A DNA stretch of 64,000 nt from Gammaproteobacteria bacterium (GCA_029245395.1 JAQWPL010000016.1:1-64000), one strand, 5' to 3'. Shown: positions 51,921 to 61,082, counted from the first letter of the stretch. A program made the numbers and translations. Notes: generated from the sequence alone by a model not told the origin.

Positions 51921-52253
51921 TTATTTATCAGCCTCTTTTCCAGGTTCCTGAATTACGCTGTCAGGATTGTTTAGATGGCTGGTGTCATTTGCATCAATGG
52001 GCTCGGATTGTTTAGTACTATCACCCTGTTCTCCGTTTAATTCGACTTTTAATTGGGCTTTACCTGCTGTCAGGGAAAATTTTGCCAGTACCAGCATGAA
52101 TATAAGAATGACGAATTTGCCGAAGGCGTTTTCCACGGCTGTCACTGTGTCGGGAATTACCAGTGAATACATAGTGTCTAAAACGGTGAAGGCGCTGATG
52201 ATATACAGTAAAAAGGCAAGGGCAATCTTTAGGTAGGCATAAAGCTTAGTCAT
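51921..52253 (-). CDS. Small membrane protein of unknown function
   Basis: 110 residues with two membrane helices (LKIALAFLLYIISAFTVLDT and AFGKFVILIFMLVLAKFSLT) and a polar, acidic tail of ~45 residues that looks disordered. I recognise no family. It lies on the same strand as the oxidase operon, about 395 bases upstream of it, and is divergent from the AraC-type regulator. It could be an accessory membrane peptide or unrelated. No ribosome site decides between ATG codons. Confidence 0.6.
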   Translation of the reverse strand: MTKLYAYLKIALAFLLYIISAFTVLDTMYSLVIPDTVTAVENAFGKFVILIFMLVLAKFSLTAGKAQLKVELNGEQGDSTKQSEPIDANDTSHLNNPDSVIQEPGKEADK

Positions 52254-52415
52254 GATAAATGTGTATTGAGGTTTTTAGCGAGTCCGCGATTCTAAACTCC
52301 CTGAGATTATTTTGCATTCTTACTGAAAAGCAATTTCGGTCAGGTTTACTGTTCGTTAATATTAAATAATGCAGGAAAGCTTATGCAGGGTCTTGGATAG
52401 TTAAGTTAATAGGCC

Positions 52416-53282
52416 ATGAATACTTCTGAAAACCATACGCAGAGCCTGGAGAATATTGTTGCGTTCATTTTTACCAATTTGGATGAAACGCTGACTGTGG
52501 AAAGCCTGAGCCAGCATTGCAGGTTGTCGAAATTCCATTTTCACCGACAATTTCATGCCTATACAGGCATCAATGTAGGGCGCTTTATCCAACTGGCCAG
52601 GTTAAAGCGAGCATCGCTGCAACTGGTTTTCAACAGGCAGCGCCGTATTACGGATATCGCCATGGATGCAAGTTTTGATTATCCCGAATCCTTTGCCAGG
52701 GCCTTTCGCAGAAAATATAGGCAATCACCAACCCAATTTAGGCGTAAACCAGACTGGCAAACCTGGTGGATAGCGCATCATGAAAACAAAATACATCCCA
52801 AGAAGGAGTTCAACACCATGCATGTAGATATTATTGATTTCCCTGAAACCTTGGTTGCAGCCCTTGAGCACCATGGGCCGGAAAGCCAGACCTATAACAC
52901 CAGTATGAAATTCATAGAGTGGCGTAAGGAAAATGGCGTTTCACCAGAAAAGGGGAACACTTATGGGATTCATTATACAGACCCAAAAAACACCTTTCCC
53001 GAAGACTTTCGCTTAGACATTTGTGTCTCTATAGAGAAAGAAGTTGGAGAAAATCCCCAGGGAGTGGTGAACAAGAGTATCCCTGCCTGCCGCTGTGCAA
53101 TGGCCAGGCATACAGGTTCCAGGGACCATGTCATCGCAGCTAAATTCCTTGCCTATGAATGGTTGCCTGGTAGTGGAGAGGAAATGGGCGACTTTCCACT
53201 ATTTTTCCATTACGTCAATGTCGGGCCGGGTGTGCGTGAGCAGGATATGATTACGGATGTATACATGCCTTTGAAAGACTAA
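52416..53282 (+). CDS. AraC-family regulator with GyrI-like effector domain
   Basis: 288 residues. The N-terminal ~105 residues form an AraC helix-turn-helix pair (LTVESLSQHCRLSKFHFHRQ and ITDIAMDASFDYPESFARAF). From about residue 130 a GyrI/SOUL-like small-molecule-binding domain follows (HVDIIDFPETLVAALEHHGP; YGIHYTDPKNTFPEDFRLD). Such Rob/BmrR-like regulators sense hydrophobic or cationic compounds and drive exporters or detoxification. No obvious target is adjacent except the membrane protein behind it. The stop lies next to a heptamer repeat tract. Confidence 0.9.
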   Translation: MNTSENHTQSLENIVAFIFTNLDETLTVESLSQHCRLSKFHFHRQFHAYTGINVGRFIQLARLKRASLQLVFNRQRRITDIAMDASFDYPESFARAFRRKYRQSPTQFRRKPDWQTWWIAHHENKIHPKKEFNTMHVDIIDFPETLVAALEHHGPESQTYNTSMKFIEWRKENGVSPEKGNTYGIHYTDPKNTFPEDFRLDICVSIEKEVGENPQGVVNKSIPACRCAMARHTGSRDHVIAAKFLAYEWLPGSGEEMGDFPLFFHYVNVGPGVREQDMITDVYMPLKD

Positions 53283-53403
53283 GAGGGAAGAGGCAAGAGG
53301 CAAGAGGAAAAAGACAAGAGACAAGAGACAAGAGGCAAGAGACAAGAGACAAGAGACAAGAGACAAGAGACAAGAGACAAGAGACAAGAGGAAGGAGACA
53401 AGC
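53283..53403. repeat. GACAAGA heptamer tract
   Basis: About 14–15 copies of the heptamer GACAAGA with variants (GGCAAGA, GGAAAAA), starting 1–3 bases after the regulator's stop. A related 33-base tract lies at 54133–54166 and a short inverted one at 53491–53512. Confidence 0.85.
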
Positions 53404-53490
53404 TTCCAGTAAGGTTTGTTGTCTGTTAAATAGTGGAGACTCTGGGACCAAAGCCGATTATCAGCCAGTGTAGGTGTATAATAATTGCAT

Positions 53491-53512
53491 CTTTCCTCTT
53501 GTCTCTTGCCTC
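53491..53512 (-). repeat. Inverted heptamer tract
   Basis: CCTCTTGTCTCTTGCCTCT on the plus strand is the complement of the GGCAAGAGACAAGAGG tracts. It precedes the small exported-protein gene by about 20 bases. Confidence 0.65.
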
Positions 53513-53530
53513 TGTTAATTTGCGCCTCCC

Positions 53531-54133
53531 ATGAAACTCAGCTCTTTGATTTTATTTCTTAGCCTGCTCGGCCTTGTCTCTGAAGGGCAATCCCATGGCA
53601 GTGTTGTCCCGGAAGGGGATTTGTGCATCATCAAGATTGGCTTTTATAGTGCCCATTTCAAAATTTACCAGCCCCTTACCCGTGAACATCAGGATTATTG
53701 TGAAGACCTGCCAGATACTGGTGAAACAATATTTGTTATGGAATACACCTATGGTGATTTGGGTGAAGTGCCGGTAGATTTTCGAGTAATTAAAGATGTT
53801 ACCGGCATGGGGCGGTTTGCCCAGTTGCAGGATGTCGAGGCGCTGAGCAGTACAGACCTTGAAGCGGCCACTGTTTTGTACAGATTTCCTGATAAACAGC
53901 CGGATGTGTACGCTATCAATCACGACTTCACCGAGTCCGGAAATTACCTGGGTATTGTTACTGCCAGGCACCCGGATACCAATGAGTTATATACCGCTGT
54001 ATTTCCCTTTGAAGTAGGTTATATCGGATATGGTTATATACCACTGTTTATCCTGCTGGCATTTTTTGTTCAGGGGGGTTACTGGTGGATGAACAGGGAA
54101 AAGAAATTGAAGGATAAAGGGATACAGGGATAA
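53531..54133 (+). CDS. Exported protein of unknown function with C-terminal anchor
   Basis: 200 residues. Signal peptide (LILFLSLLGLVSEGQSHG), a periplasmic domain of ~150 residues with conserved-looking CIIKIGFYSAHFKIYQP and EYTYGDLGEVPVDFRVIKDV and two cysteines, then a C-terminal membrane helix (YGYIPLFILLAFFVQGGYWW) with a basic tail. I recall similar proteins beside YtkA-like and di-haem peroxidase genes in methylotroph-like bacteria but cannot name the family. The last residues KDKGIQG lie in repeat-like DNA. It heads a three-gene operon (next gene 41 bases later). The His in SHGSVVPEGDLC could be a metal ligand. Confidence 0.68.
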   Translation: MKLSSLILFLSLLGLVSEGQSHGSVVPEGDLCIIKIGFYSAHFKIYQPLTREHQDYCEDLPDTGETIFVMEYTYGDLGEVPVDFRVIKDVTGMGRFAQLQDVEALSSTDLEAATVLYRFPDKQPDVYAINHDFTESGNYLGIVTARHPDTNELYTAVFPFEVGYIGYGYIPLFILLAFFVQGGYWWMNREKKLKDKGIQG

Positions 54134-54166
54134 AAGAGACAAGAGACAAGAGACAAGAGACAAGGA
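54133..54166. repeat. GACAAGA heptamer tract, second site
   Basis: About four copies of GACAAGA between the exported-protein stop and the YtkA-like start. Same unit as the 53283–53403 tract. Confidence 0.8.
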
Positions 54167-54174
54167 TAAACAAT

Positions 54175-54582
54175 GTGTTAAAGATAAAAGTTTTGCCCGC
54201 CATACTCATGGTATTTTCATTGCTAGTGATTGAAGCCAATGCTCAGCAGGGTGAGGATCAAACCTGGGCTAGTAATAACAAACTTTTTACAGTCAGTGTA
54301 GAAAGTGAGTTAGACCCGATCGTCATTAATCAGATGCACAGCTGGACTCTCCAGTTACGGGATGCGCAGGGGCTTGCGGTGACAGGTGCAGACCTCTCCC
54401 TGGTAGGCGGTATGCCAGAGCACAACCATGGACTTGCTACAGCGCCAGTAATTGAGCCCGCTGGTGAAGGGTCTTACTCATTGCAGGGACTGCGTTTTCA
54501 TATGATGGGATACTGGGAGCTTGAGTTCACTATCGAGCATGCCGGCATCAACGACATAGTCCTTATTACCCTGGAGCTATGA
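54175..54582 (+). CDS. YtkA/FixH-like periplasmic protein
   Basis: 135 residues from a GTG start (AAGGA 8 bases upstream; an overlapping ATG stops at once). Signal peptide (ILMVFSLLVIEANAQQ), then a β-rich fold with GGMPEHNHGLATAPVIEP and GLRFHMMGYWELEFTIE. The MPxHxHG / FHMxGxW pair is the signature of YtkA-like domains, whose His/Met residues suggest copper binding. It overlaps the di-haem peroxidase gene by 4 bases, so the two are translated together. A copper-delivery or sensing role for the neighbouring haem enzyme is inference. Confidence 0.75.
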   Translation: MLKIKVLPAILMVFSLLVIEANAQQGEDQTWASNNKLFTVSVESELDPIVINQMHSWTLQLRDAQGLAVTGADLSLVGGMPEHNHGLATAPVIEPAGEGSYSLQGLRFHMMGYWELEFTIEHAGINDIVLITLEL

Positions 54583-55874
54583 ACAAATATCCCGCCAGTT
54601 TTTTCAGAATTGTTACTGGGACAGCCCTCTTCATCGTTGTCGTGGCGGGAAGCTGGCTCTTCCTCGCCTATAAACCTCCTACACCCTGGACTGATTCCGA
54701 AAGAGTATTAATACACTCGTTGTGGCTAGGTAATTTGCCGCCGCTTCCAGAAGATCTGAGTAATAGTGCTGCAAATGATCCCCGGGCAGCCACTCTCGGT
54801 CATTCCCTGTTCTTTGATACCAGGCTTAGTGTTAACGACGCCGTGTCGTGCGCAACTTGCCATCAACCTGAGAAACGCTTTAGTGATGGCCTGGAAAAGG
54901 GCAGGGCATTGGGTCAGTCCCGTCGCAATACGCCCAGCATTGTTGGTTTGGCATTTAGTCCCTGGCTGTATTGGGATGGGCGGCGTGACAGTCTGTGGTC
55001 ACAGGCTTTATCGCCACTTGAGGACCCTAATGAGCAAGGCAGTAATCGTATGTACATTGTGCGTCTGGTAAGTGAAGATGTTTTCTACAACAACTTATAT
55101 CAGGAAATATTTGGCAGCGTACCTGATTTTAGTGACCGTTCACGCTTTCCGGAAGCAGCTGGTCCAGATCTTCAGACAGACTGGAACAATGCCTGGGAAC
55201 GCATGACAGTAGTCGACAGGGAACTGGTGAATACGACATTTGCCAATGTAGGCAAAGCCATTGCAGCCTATGAACAAATACTGCTGCCTTCACTTTCAAG
55301 ATTCGATGAATACGCTGAACTTGTTTCCGCCAACTCAAAGGTGCCAAGTAGCCTATTTTCAAACGATGAAAAAAAAGGATTGCGTTTGTTTGTGGGAAAA
55401 GGGCGCTGTATGGAATGTCATAATGGTCCGCTGTTTACCAATTTTGAATTCCACAATACGGGTATTCTCTCTTTTCCTGGAGACTTACCGGATAGAGGTC
55501 GGATAGATGGTATTCATGAAGTCAGGGCGGACTTTTTTAATTGCCTTGGGGCGTACAGTGATGCGCAGCCTGGACAATGCCTGGAACTTACTTTTGCCAG
55601 AGACGGCGTAGAACTGATCGGTGCGATGAAGTCACCTTCTTTACGCAACCTGGAAGGAACAGCGCCCTATATGCACAAGGGGCAGTTAAATACACTTGCG
55701 GAAGTTCTTGACCATTACAACCAGGCACCCTTTGCAATGATCGGTCACAATGAGGCTGAAGAGCCTATTGGTCTAATGCCTTTTGAACTGAATCAATTGG
55801 AAGCCTTCCTCAATACCCTGACAGCACCTGTTGCCGTTGAAGCGCTTTGGCTGCAGCCCCCCGATAACAGATAA
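54579..55874 (+). CDS. Di-haem cytochrome c peroxidase (MauG/CcpA family)
   Basis: 431 residues. An N-terminal helix (TGTALFIVVVAGSWLFLAYK) anchors or exports it. Two haem motifs: CATCH near residue 90 and CMECH near residue 290. Each half contains typical CCP segments (GHSLFFDTRLSVNDAVSCAT; RNLEGTAPYMHKGQLNTL with the probable distal Met/His). The RRNTPSIV and WDGRRDSL segments are the conserved peroxidase/MauG substrate-site region. It reduces H2O2 or oxidises a partner protein/cofactor in the periplasm. It ends a three-gene operon with a YtkA-like protein and an exported unknown. Confidence 0.88.
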   Translation: MNKYPASFFRIVTGTALFIVVVAGSWLFLAYKPPTPWTDSERVLIHSLWLGNLPPLPEDLSNSAANDPRAATLGHSLFFDTRLSVNDAVSCATCHQPEKRFSDGLEKGRALGQSRRNTPSIVGLAFSPWLYWDGRRDSLWSQALSPLEDPNEQGSNRMYIVRLVSEDVFYNNLYQEIFGSVPDFSDRSRFPEAAGPDLQTDWNNAWERMTVVDRELVNTTFANVGKAIAAYEQILLPSLSRFDEYAELVSANSKVPSSLFSNDEKKGLRLFVGKGRCMECHNGPLFTNFEFHNTGILSFPGDLPDRGRIDGIHEVRADFFNCLGAYSDAQPGQCLELTFARDGVELIGAMKSPSLRNLEGTAPYMHKGQLNTLAEVLDHYNQAPFAMIGHNEAEEPIGLMPFELNQLEAFLNTLTAPVAVEALWLQPPDNR

Positions 55875-55969
55875 TTTTTCTATTGCCCTCATAGTTGGGC
55901 GGATAGTTGGGCAGAGATTTTTTTGTTGGGACACACGACCCTGTGCCCCAACGTAATTTCAAAAACCGA

Positions 55970-58153
55970 TTATTTAGCCAAAGGATCCGGCCTAACCTGG
56001 AAGTGGTACACAATACTTGTAGTGCCTTCCCCTGTTTCCATATGGAAGGGAGCACGGCCACTGAAAGTGGCCCATATACCACGGCCTTTCCAGCCCGCAT
56101 CCGGGTCATCTATTCGACCATCCATCCACTTGGTATAAAAACCCAGTGGATAAGGAACGCTCATTCTGACAAATTCACCTTCATGCAATGCCAGTAGAGC
56201 TCCGCTCTGGTTGCCTGTATTGATAGGCGTATTTTCGCCCAATCCCAGGGTATTGTGCTGATCAACCCAGGTGAAATAGGAGCCTTCTGAAGAGCCGGGA
56301 CGATCAAGGTTCTTAAACTGAGGCAATGGCTCAGTGTAGAAAGTCCAACCTTCAGGGCAGTGCTGACCTGTGGCTTCGGGGCCATTCATTGGGCCCTGAC
56401 AGAGTCGGCGGTCAAAGCTGGCCATGTGCCCGCTGGCCATGGCAGTCCACATCACACCATTGCGGTCCACGTCACCGCCGCGCGGTGAAAAGCCCTCTAT
56501 GGGATCGCCGTTTTCATCTAAAGGGGGTTGGTAAAATTCAACCAGTGCGGTTTCAGCAGGATTATCTCCAGGGACCAGACGGGCGACGCCGCCTGGATAG
56601 CCAAGAATGGAACCCCAAATGGAGCCGTCTGGTGCCGGGTTCACTGCATAGAATCCAAAACCAGGCAGGATCTGAGTATCTTTTGTTGCATCCGGGTCAT
56701 CATTGGGCCCGACATAATCATCACGCACGCCATTACCATTGGTATCGATAATAAAGGGTGTCCAGCCCTGAGCCGCCTCGTAATCACCGGTTTCTAGATA
56801 TTCACGAGTGTTGAGCCAGCCAATCACTTGACCACCACCGCTGGTCCATAGGGTATTGTCCTCATCTTCTGCAAACATCAGGTGATGGGTGCCAAAGCAG
56901 GTATCAATATGAGTGTATTCACCAGTTTCAGGATCATACATGCCAAGCTGACGTCCACCGGCAGTGGTTGGGTAGCCTTGTGCTGAAGGATGGTCGGAAC
57001 CTTCCTGGCAGAATGCAGGATTCTCACGGTTACGTACTCTGGCAGTAATCCACACACGGCCATCCTGGTCGATCATGGGATTGTGAACATTGGCCGCTGA
57101 ATCCCAGACAGTTTCATTGCCCCAGTAAGGAGATTCTGCAAGGGGCGGTCCTCCAACAGGCCCGGCTTCAGGGTCCATCATGGTCAGTGGAACCTGGTCT
57201 ATGGTGTGATTGACGGGATCCAGTACGGGCAGGTAGTCAGCACTTTCTTCCAGTGCGCCATACAGTTTTCCATAACCGTTGATAGTCGGATTACGACGAT
57301 CCGTGGACACCACATCATGCAAGTAAGCGGTTGGATCTGCCCAGTCCCATTGGGTGATAACAACATTGCGTTCCACACCTTGTGGGCGTTCTGGTACGGG
57401 AGGTAACTCGCCTGCTGCAATGCGATCGGTCCAGTCGCCGTACATTTTGGAAACATGTTCGATCCCCATGCTGGTCCATGTGCGCGTCATGAAACCCCCT
57501 GCCTGACCTGACTGAATACGTCGGCTCCAGGCGGCTGCGCTGGTGTCGAAACCATTAAACAGTGCAGGTAATTCACGAGTGGCTTTATTACCAATCTGGT
57601 GACAAACGATACAACCACCGTTGGTAACCAGGCGAACATAGTCTGCCTGATGCTCAATGCGCGAGCTGATGCCATTGCCAGTTGGTCCGGTACCTGGAAA
57701 TTCTTCGGCCTCAGGAATCTCTAACAGGGAATACCAGTAACCGGCGGGATAATATTCTGCGGCGGCCGCCGCGTCCGGAGCTAGCACAGCTGCCAATTCA
57801 AGGCTGTCACCTGGTGCTGCAGATACTTTTCCTGAATCCACGAGACCATAGCCCCGCACCCAAATATCGAAAGACGCATCGGGCATATCAGGCAGTACAT
57901 AGCGTCCCTGGTCGTCGGTGACTACTATGCGGGCAAAGCGTGTACCAAGGTCGTGGGTTTCTGCAATAACCCAGACACCAGCTTCCGGCCCATTGCTGCT
58001 GGTGACGGTTCCAGCGATGCTATTGTCTGATTCAGTACTGTTGGCTGAATTATCAATTGCCGCTGTCTGGTCCTGCTCCGTGGCGTTTTCCGCTGAACAG
58101 GACGCCAGGAAAGCTAAAAAGAGTATGATGAAGAGTGATTTGATCTGTGACAT
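55970..58153 (-). CDS. Haem-binding lipoprotein with carboxypeptidase-regulatory and propeller-like domains
   Basis: 727 residues from ATG 58153 (ribosome site AAAGGGA; the frame to 58270 adds an unlikely leader). A lipobox (FLASC) and a low-complexity linker lead to a carboxypeptidase regulatory-like sandwich (residues about 47–110; AGVWVIAETHDLGTRFARIVVTD). One CIVCH motif near residue 178 attaches a haem c, and the rest contains repeating D-x-x-G-x-V/M-W-x-T segments (DGRVWITA, DNTLWTSG, DGSIWGSI, NGVMWTAM), as in virginiamycin-B-lyase-like propellers. It is an envelope redox protein of unknown substrate, divergent from the esterase and quinohaemoprotein genes. Confidence 0.78.
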   Translation of the reverse strand: MSQIKSLFIILFLAFLASCSAENATEQDQTAAIDNSANSTESDNSIAGTVTSSNGPEAGVWVIAETHDLGTRFARIVVTDDQGRYVLPDMPDASFDIWVRGYGLVDSGKVSAAPGDSLELAAVLAPDAAAAAEYYPAGYWYSLLEIPEAEEFPGTGPTGNGISSRIEHQADYVRLVTNGGCIVCHQIGNKATRELPALFNGFDTSAAAWSRRIQSGQAGGFMTRTWTSMGIEHVSKMYGDWTDRIAAGELPPVPERPQGVERNVVITQWDWADPTAYLHDVVSTDRRNPTINGYGKLYGALEESADYLPVLDPVNHTIDQVPLTMMDPEAGPVGGPPLAESPYWGNETVWDSAANVHNPMIDQDGRVWITARVRNRENPAFCQEGSDHPSAQGYPTTAGGRQLGMYDPETGEYTHIDTCFGTHHLMFAEDEDNTLWTSGGGQVIGWLNTREYLETGDYEAAQGWTPFIIDTNGNGVRDDYVGPNDDPDATKDTQILPGFGFYAVNPAPDGSIWGSILGYPGGVARLVPGDNPAETALVEFYQPPLDENGDPIEGFSPRGGDVDRNGVMWTAMASGHMASFDRRLCQGPMNGPEATGQHCPEGWTFYTEPLPQFKNLDRPGSSEGSYFTWVDQHNTLGLGENTPINTGNQSGALLALHEGEFVRMSVPYPLGFYTKWMDGRIDDPDAGWKGRGIWATFSGRAPFHMETGEGTTSIVYHFQVRPDPLAK

Positions 58154-58328
58154 GGTGAATCCCTTTTGGTGGCCCGGACGCAAGAGACTAGCAAAAGGGT
58201 TGCCAAGTAACAATATAAGTGAACTGGCACCTGTTAAGATTTCCAAGGCTGCCTTGAAATTGCAGGACAATTGCTGGAATATTCAGCTAGTTTAGCTACT
58301 AACAAAGTTATTTTTTCCGGAGAATGGC

Positions 58329-59171
58329 ATGAGAATTCAAAAAACCCTACTGCTTCTATTTGTGTTTGCATTAAATGCAGTGCTGGCTCAGGCTGGATTG
58401 CCAGGCATGCAGGTTAATGACAATTTGGCACCTAATCCTGTGGCGCCTATGTACCGCCAAACAGGTGAGCAATACAGAGCTTATGATTTTCCTGGCACGG
58501 GTGAATCTATCCCCTACAGATTGTATGTACCTGAGACGTGGACGCCAGATCAATCTCTGCCAGTTCTTATTACCTTGAGAGCAGGACCAAGTATCAACAA
58601 CAATCACCGAAACGATAATGACCTGGTTCTGCAGGCCAGGCAGCGTGGCTATATCGTGATATCCCCGTTGGGGTACCGTGGATATGCGCAGCCCTATTAC
58701 GGCAGTCCTTACCCTGTGGACCGACCAGCGGGCCCATCAACGCCTGCTGCGGGCTGGACCGAGGAAGAAGATCAGCGTGCAGAGCAAGATGTTGTCAACG
58801 TCCTGCATCTGGTTGCAGCGGAATACAATGCTGACACCACGCGAGTATTTGTTCACGGCCAGAACCCATCAGGCTCTTCAGCATTCCATTTTGCGGCGAA
58901 ATATCCAGATGCAATCAGGGGTATCGTGGCCAGTGCGGGCCCAATCGTCACCGACAACTATCCTTTTAATAACCTGGTGGATAAGGTGGCCGTGATGCTG
59001 ATCCATGGCACGGCAGACACAGCTAATACAGCCCAGGCCTCGCAAAGAGTCGTCAGGGAATTACAGGAAAATGGCATTGAAGCACAATATCATGATGTGC
59101 CAGACGGGGAGCACCTGACAGCCTATTTGACCTTTGCTTCCGAGGTATTTGATTTTCTGGATGCCCACTGA
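58329..59171 (+). CDS. Exported α/β-hydrolase (esterase)
   Basis: 280 residues. Signal peptide (LLLFVFALNAVLAQAG) and an α/β-hydrolase fold of the PHB-depolymerase/feruloyl-esterase kind: oxyanion strand LPVLITLRAG, nucleophile elbow HGQNPSGSSAF (nucleophile Ser within PSGSS), Asp in IHGTADTANTA and His in DGEHLTAY. The elbow deviates from canonical GxSxG, so the nucleophile needs testing. GGAG lies 6 bases before ATG. A quinohaemoprotein dehydrogenase gene follows 53 bases later, suggesting the ester and the alcohol it releases may be used in sequence, which is inference. Confidence 0.8.
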   Translation: MRIQKTLLLLFVFALNAVLAQAGLPGMQVNDNLAPNPVAPMYRQTGEQYRAYDFPGTGESIPYRLYVPETWTPDQSLPVLITLRAGPSINNNHRNDNDLVLQARQRGYIVISPLGYRGYAQPYYGSPYPVDRPAGPSTPAAGWTEEEDQRAEQDVVNVLHLVAAEYNADTTRVFVHGQNPSGSSAFHFAAKYPDAIRGIVASAGPIVTDNYPFNNLVDKVAVMLIHGTADTANTAQASQRVVRELQENGIEAQYHDVPDGEHLTAYLTFASEVFDFLDAH

Positions 59172-59224
59172 TCGCCAGTATAAAAATAGAAAGTAAGTAA
59201 AAAATAGAATCAGGAAGTGTAAGT

Positions 59225-61042
59225 ATGACTTTGAATGCCCGATTAACCGCGTTGTTATTGCTCTGTTTATTAGTTTTTAATGCCAACGCGCAGGAGGGTG
59301 AAGCGCAATACAACGCACGCTGTGCTTCCTGCCATGAAAACCCCGATCCAGAAACCAATACTCATGCGCCGGCGCGCAGCGACATGGTTCGATTTACGAC
59401 AAATTCCATCTATGCAGCGATGATAAACGGACTGATGAGCGTCCAGGCCACAGGTATTTCAGATCCCGACATGCGAGCTATAGCAAGCTTTCTGACAGGT
59501 GCTGAGGTAGAAGATCTGGCTTTAGAAGTAACTGCAAATATGTGTGAAAGCAATCCTCCCATGGGCAATCCGGCTTTGAGTGTCGCATGGAATGGCTGGG
59601 GACCGGATGTGCGCAATGCCAGATATGTTGATGCCGGTATTACGGCAGACACTATTCCAGGTCTACGTTTGAAATGGGCCTATGGATTACCAGGAGAAGG
59701 GCAGGCCAGGGGGCAGGCAGCGGTGATGGCTGGCAGGCTTTTTGTCGGCAATGGAGCCGGAGCACTGTATTCGCTGGATGCTGAATCCGGCTGCACTTAC
59801 TGGACTTACCTGCCTCGCAGTGGCATTCGCAGTGCTGTTTCGATTGCTCCGTATCGTTATGAAGATGGCAGGGACGGATATGCCGCTTATTTTGTCGATG
59901 CCCAGGCTAATGCCTATGCAGTAAATGCTCAAAACGGCGAAGTCTTATGGGTTAGAAAAATCGACGACCATCCAACTATTCGAGGCACCGGTGCGGTAAC
60001 AGTGCACAAGGGGCGAGTGTATGTGCCCATGAGTGCTGTAGGGGAAGAATCCACTTCCGCCAATCCCGATTATGCCTGTTGTACTTTTCGCGGCAGTGTT
60101 AGTTCGCTCGATGCCCAGACAGGAGACTTGATCTGGAAATATTACACAGTGCCAGAGCCAATGCCTCGAGGTGTCAGTTCAACGGGTGTGCAATTGTTCG
60201 GTCCTGCCGGTGTTGGTATCTGGAGCGCACCCACAGTAGATGATGATCGCGGCCTGCTTTATGTAGCTACAGGCAATGCCTATGCTGATCCGGATCCTGG
60301 CACATCAGATGCCGTGATCGCCATTGATATGGCAACTGGAGAGGGCGTCTGGGTAAACCAGTTAATGCCGCTGGATGTCTGGATTATGGGCTGTAATGAT
60401 GAGGCTAATGCGAATTGTCCGGAAGATGTTGGACCTGACTTTGATTTCTCAGCATCTCCGCTTTTAACAACCACACCTTCCGGCAGGGAATTGCTGGTGG
60501 TGCCGCAAAAATCGGGCATGGCTTTTGCCCTTGACCCCAATAATCAGGGTGAGTTGGTCTGGCAGTATCGAGCAGGCCCCGGCAGCCCGGTTGGCGGAGT
60601 CTGGGGCGCGGCAGCGGGAGACGGCAAAGCCTATGTTGCAGTAGGTGGTTATATTTTCACCGAGGGTGGTGGCATTCATGGCATCGATCTTGAAACCGGC
60701 CAACGTGACTGGTTCACACCCCCTCAGGATCTTTTGTGTAGTCAGGGTCCTGGCTGCAGTGCAACACAATCAGCCGCCGTGACGGCAGTACCCGGCGCCG
60801 TATTTTCAGGATCAGCGGATGGCGGTATGCGTGCTTATGACGCAGAAACTGGTGATGTGCTTTGGGTGTTCAATGCCAATCGAAGTTTTGATACGGTGAA
60901 TGGGGTTGAAGCTAATGGAGGGTCCTTTGATGGGCCTGGGCCGGTGATAGCAGGAAATATGATGTATATCCTCTCCGGCAATGCCGGGTTTGTTGGGAGG
61001 CCTGGCAATGTTTTACTGGCTTTCTCAATTGAAGAAGACTGA
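59225..61042 (+). CDS. PQQ-dependent quinohaemoprotein dehydrogenase, PVA-dehydrogenase-like
   Basis: 605 residues. Signal peptide, an N-terminal cytochrome c domain (CASCH near residue 34, Met ligand in INGLMSVQATG), then an eight-bladed propeller with repeating A-x-D-x-x-T/S-G-x-x-x-W units (YSLDAESGCTYW, YAVNAQNGEVLW, SSLDAQTGDLIW, IDLETGQRDW, RAYDAETGDVLW). A vicinal Cys pair (DYACCTFRG) is at the usual active-site position. The haem-first order is that of polyvinyl-alcohol-dehydrogenase-like enzymes rather than methanol dehydrogenase. It oxidises an alcohol in the periplasm. No pqq biosynthesis gene is in the window, so PQQ must be made elsewhere or imported. Confidence 0.87.
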   Translation: MTLNARLTALLLLCLLVFNANAQEGEAQYNARCASCHENPDPETNTHAPARSDMVRFTTNSIYAAMINGLMSVQATGISDPDMRAIASFLTGAEVEDLALEVTANMCESNPPMGNPALSVAWNGWGPDVRNARYVDAGITADTIPGLRLKWAYGLPGEGQARGQAAVMAGRLFVGNGAGALYSLDAESGCTYWTYLPRSGIRSAVSIAPYRYEDGRDGYAAYFVDAQANAYAVNAQNGEVLWVRKIDDHPTIRGTGAVTVHKGRVYVPMSAVGEESTSANPDYACCTFRGSVSSLDAQTGDLIWKYYTVPEPMPRGVSSTGVQLFGPAGVGIWSAPTVDDDRGLLYVATGNAYADPDPGTSDAVIAIDMATGEGVWVNQLMPLDVWIMGCNDEANANCPEDVGPDFDFSASPLLTTTPSGRELLVVPQKSGMAFALDPNNQGELVWQYRAGPGSPVGGVWGAAAGDGKAYVAVGGYIFTEGGGIHGIDLETGQRDWFTPPQDLLCSQGPGCSATQSAAVTAVPGAVFSGSADGGMRAYDAETGDVLWVFNANRSFDTVNGVEANGGSFDGPGPVIAGNMMYILSGNAGFVGRPGNVLLAFSIEED

Positions 61043-61082
61043 AAATTTATTCCAACTTTATTATTTGATCTGCCTGTCAGGC

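Noticed and set aside
53283-53403. Possible CRISPR array
   Set aside because: Units are 7 bases, directly joined with no spacers, and no cas gene is nearby.
53199-53451. Minus-strand frames of repeated LLSLVSC across the heptamer tract
   Set aside because: They arise from translating GACAAGA repeats. The 7-residue repetition mirrors a 7-base DNA unit and there is no start context or family similarity.
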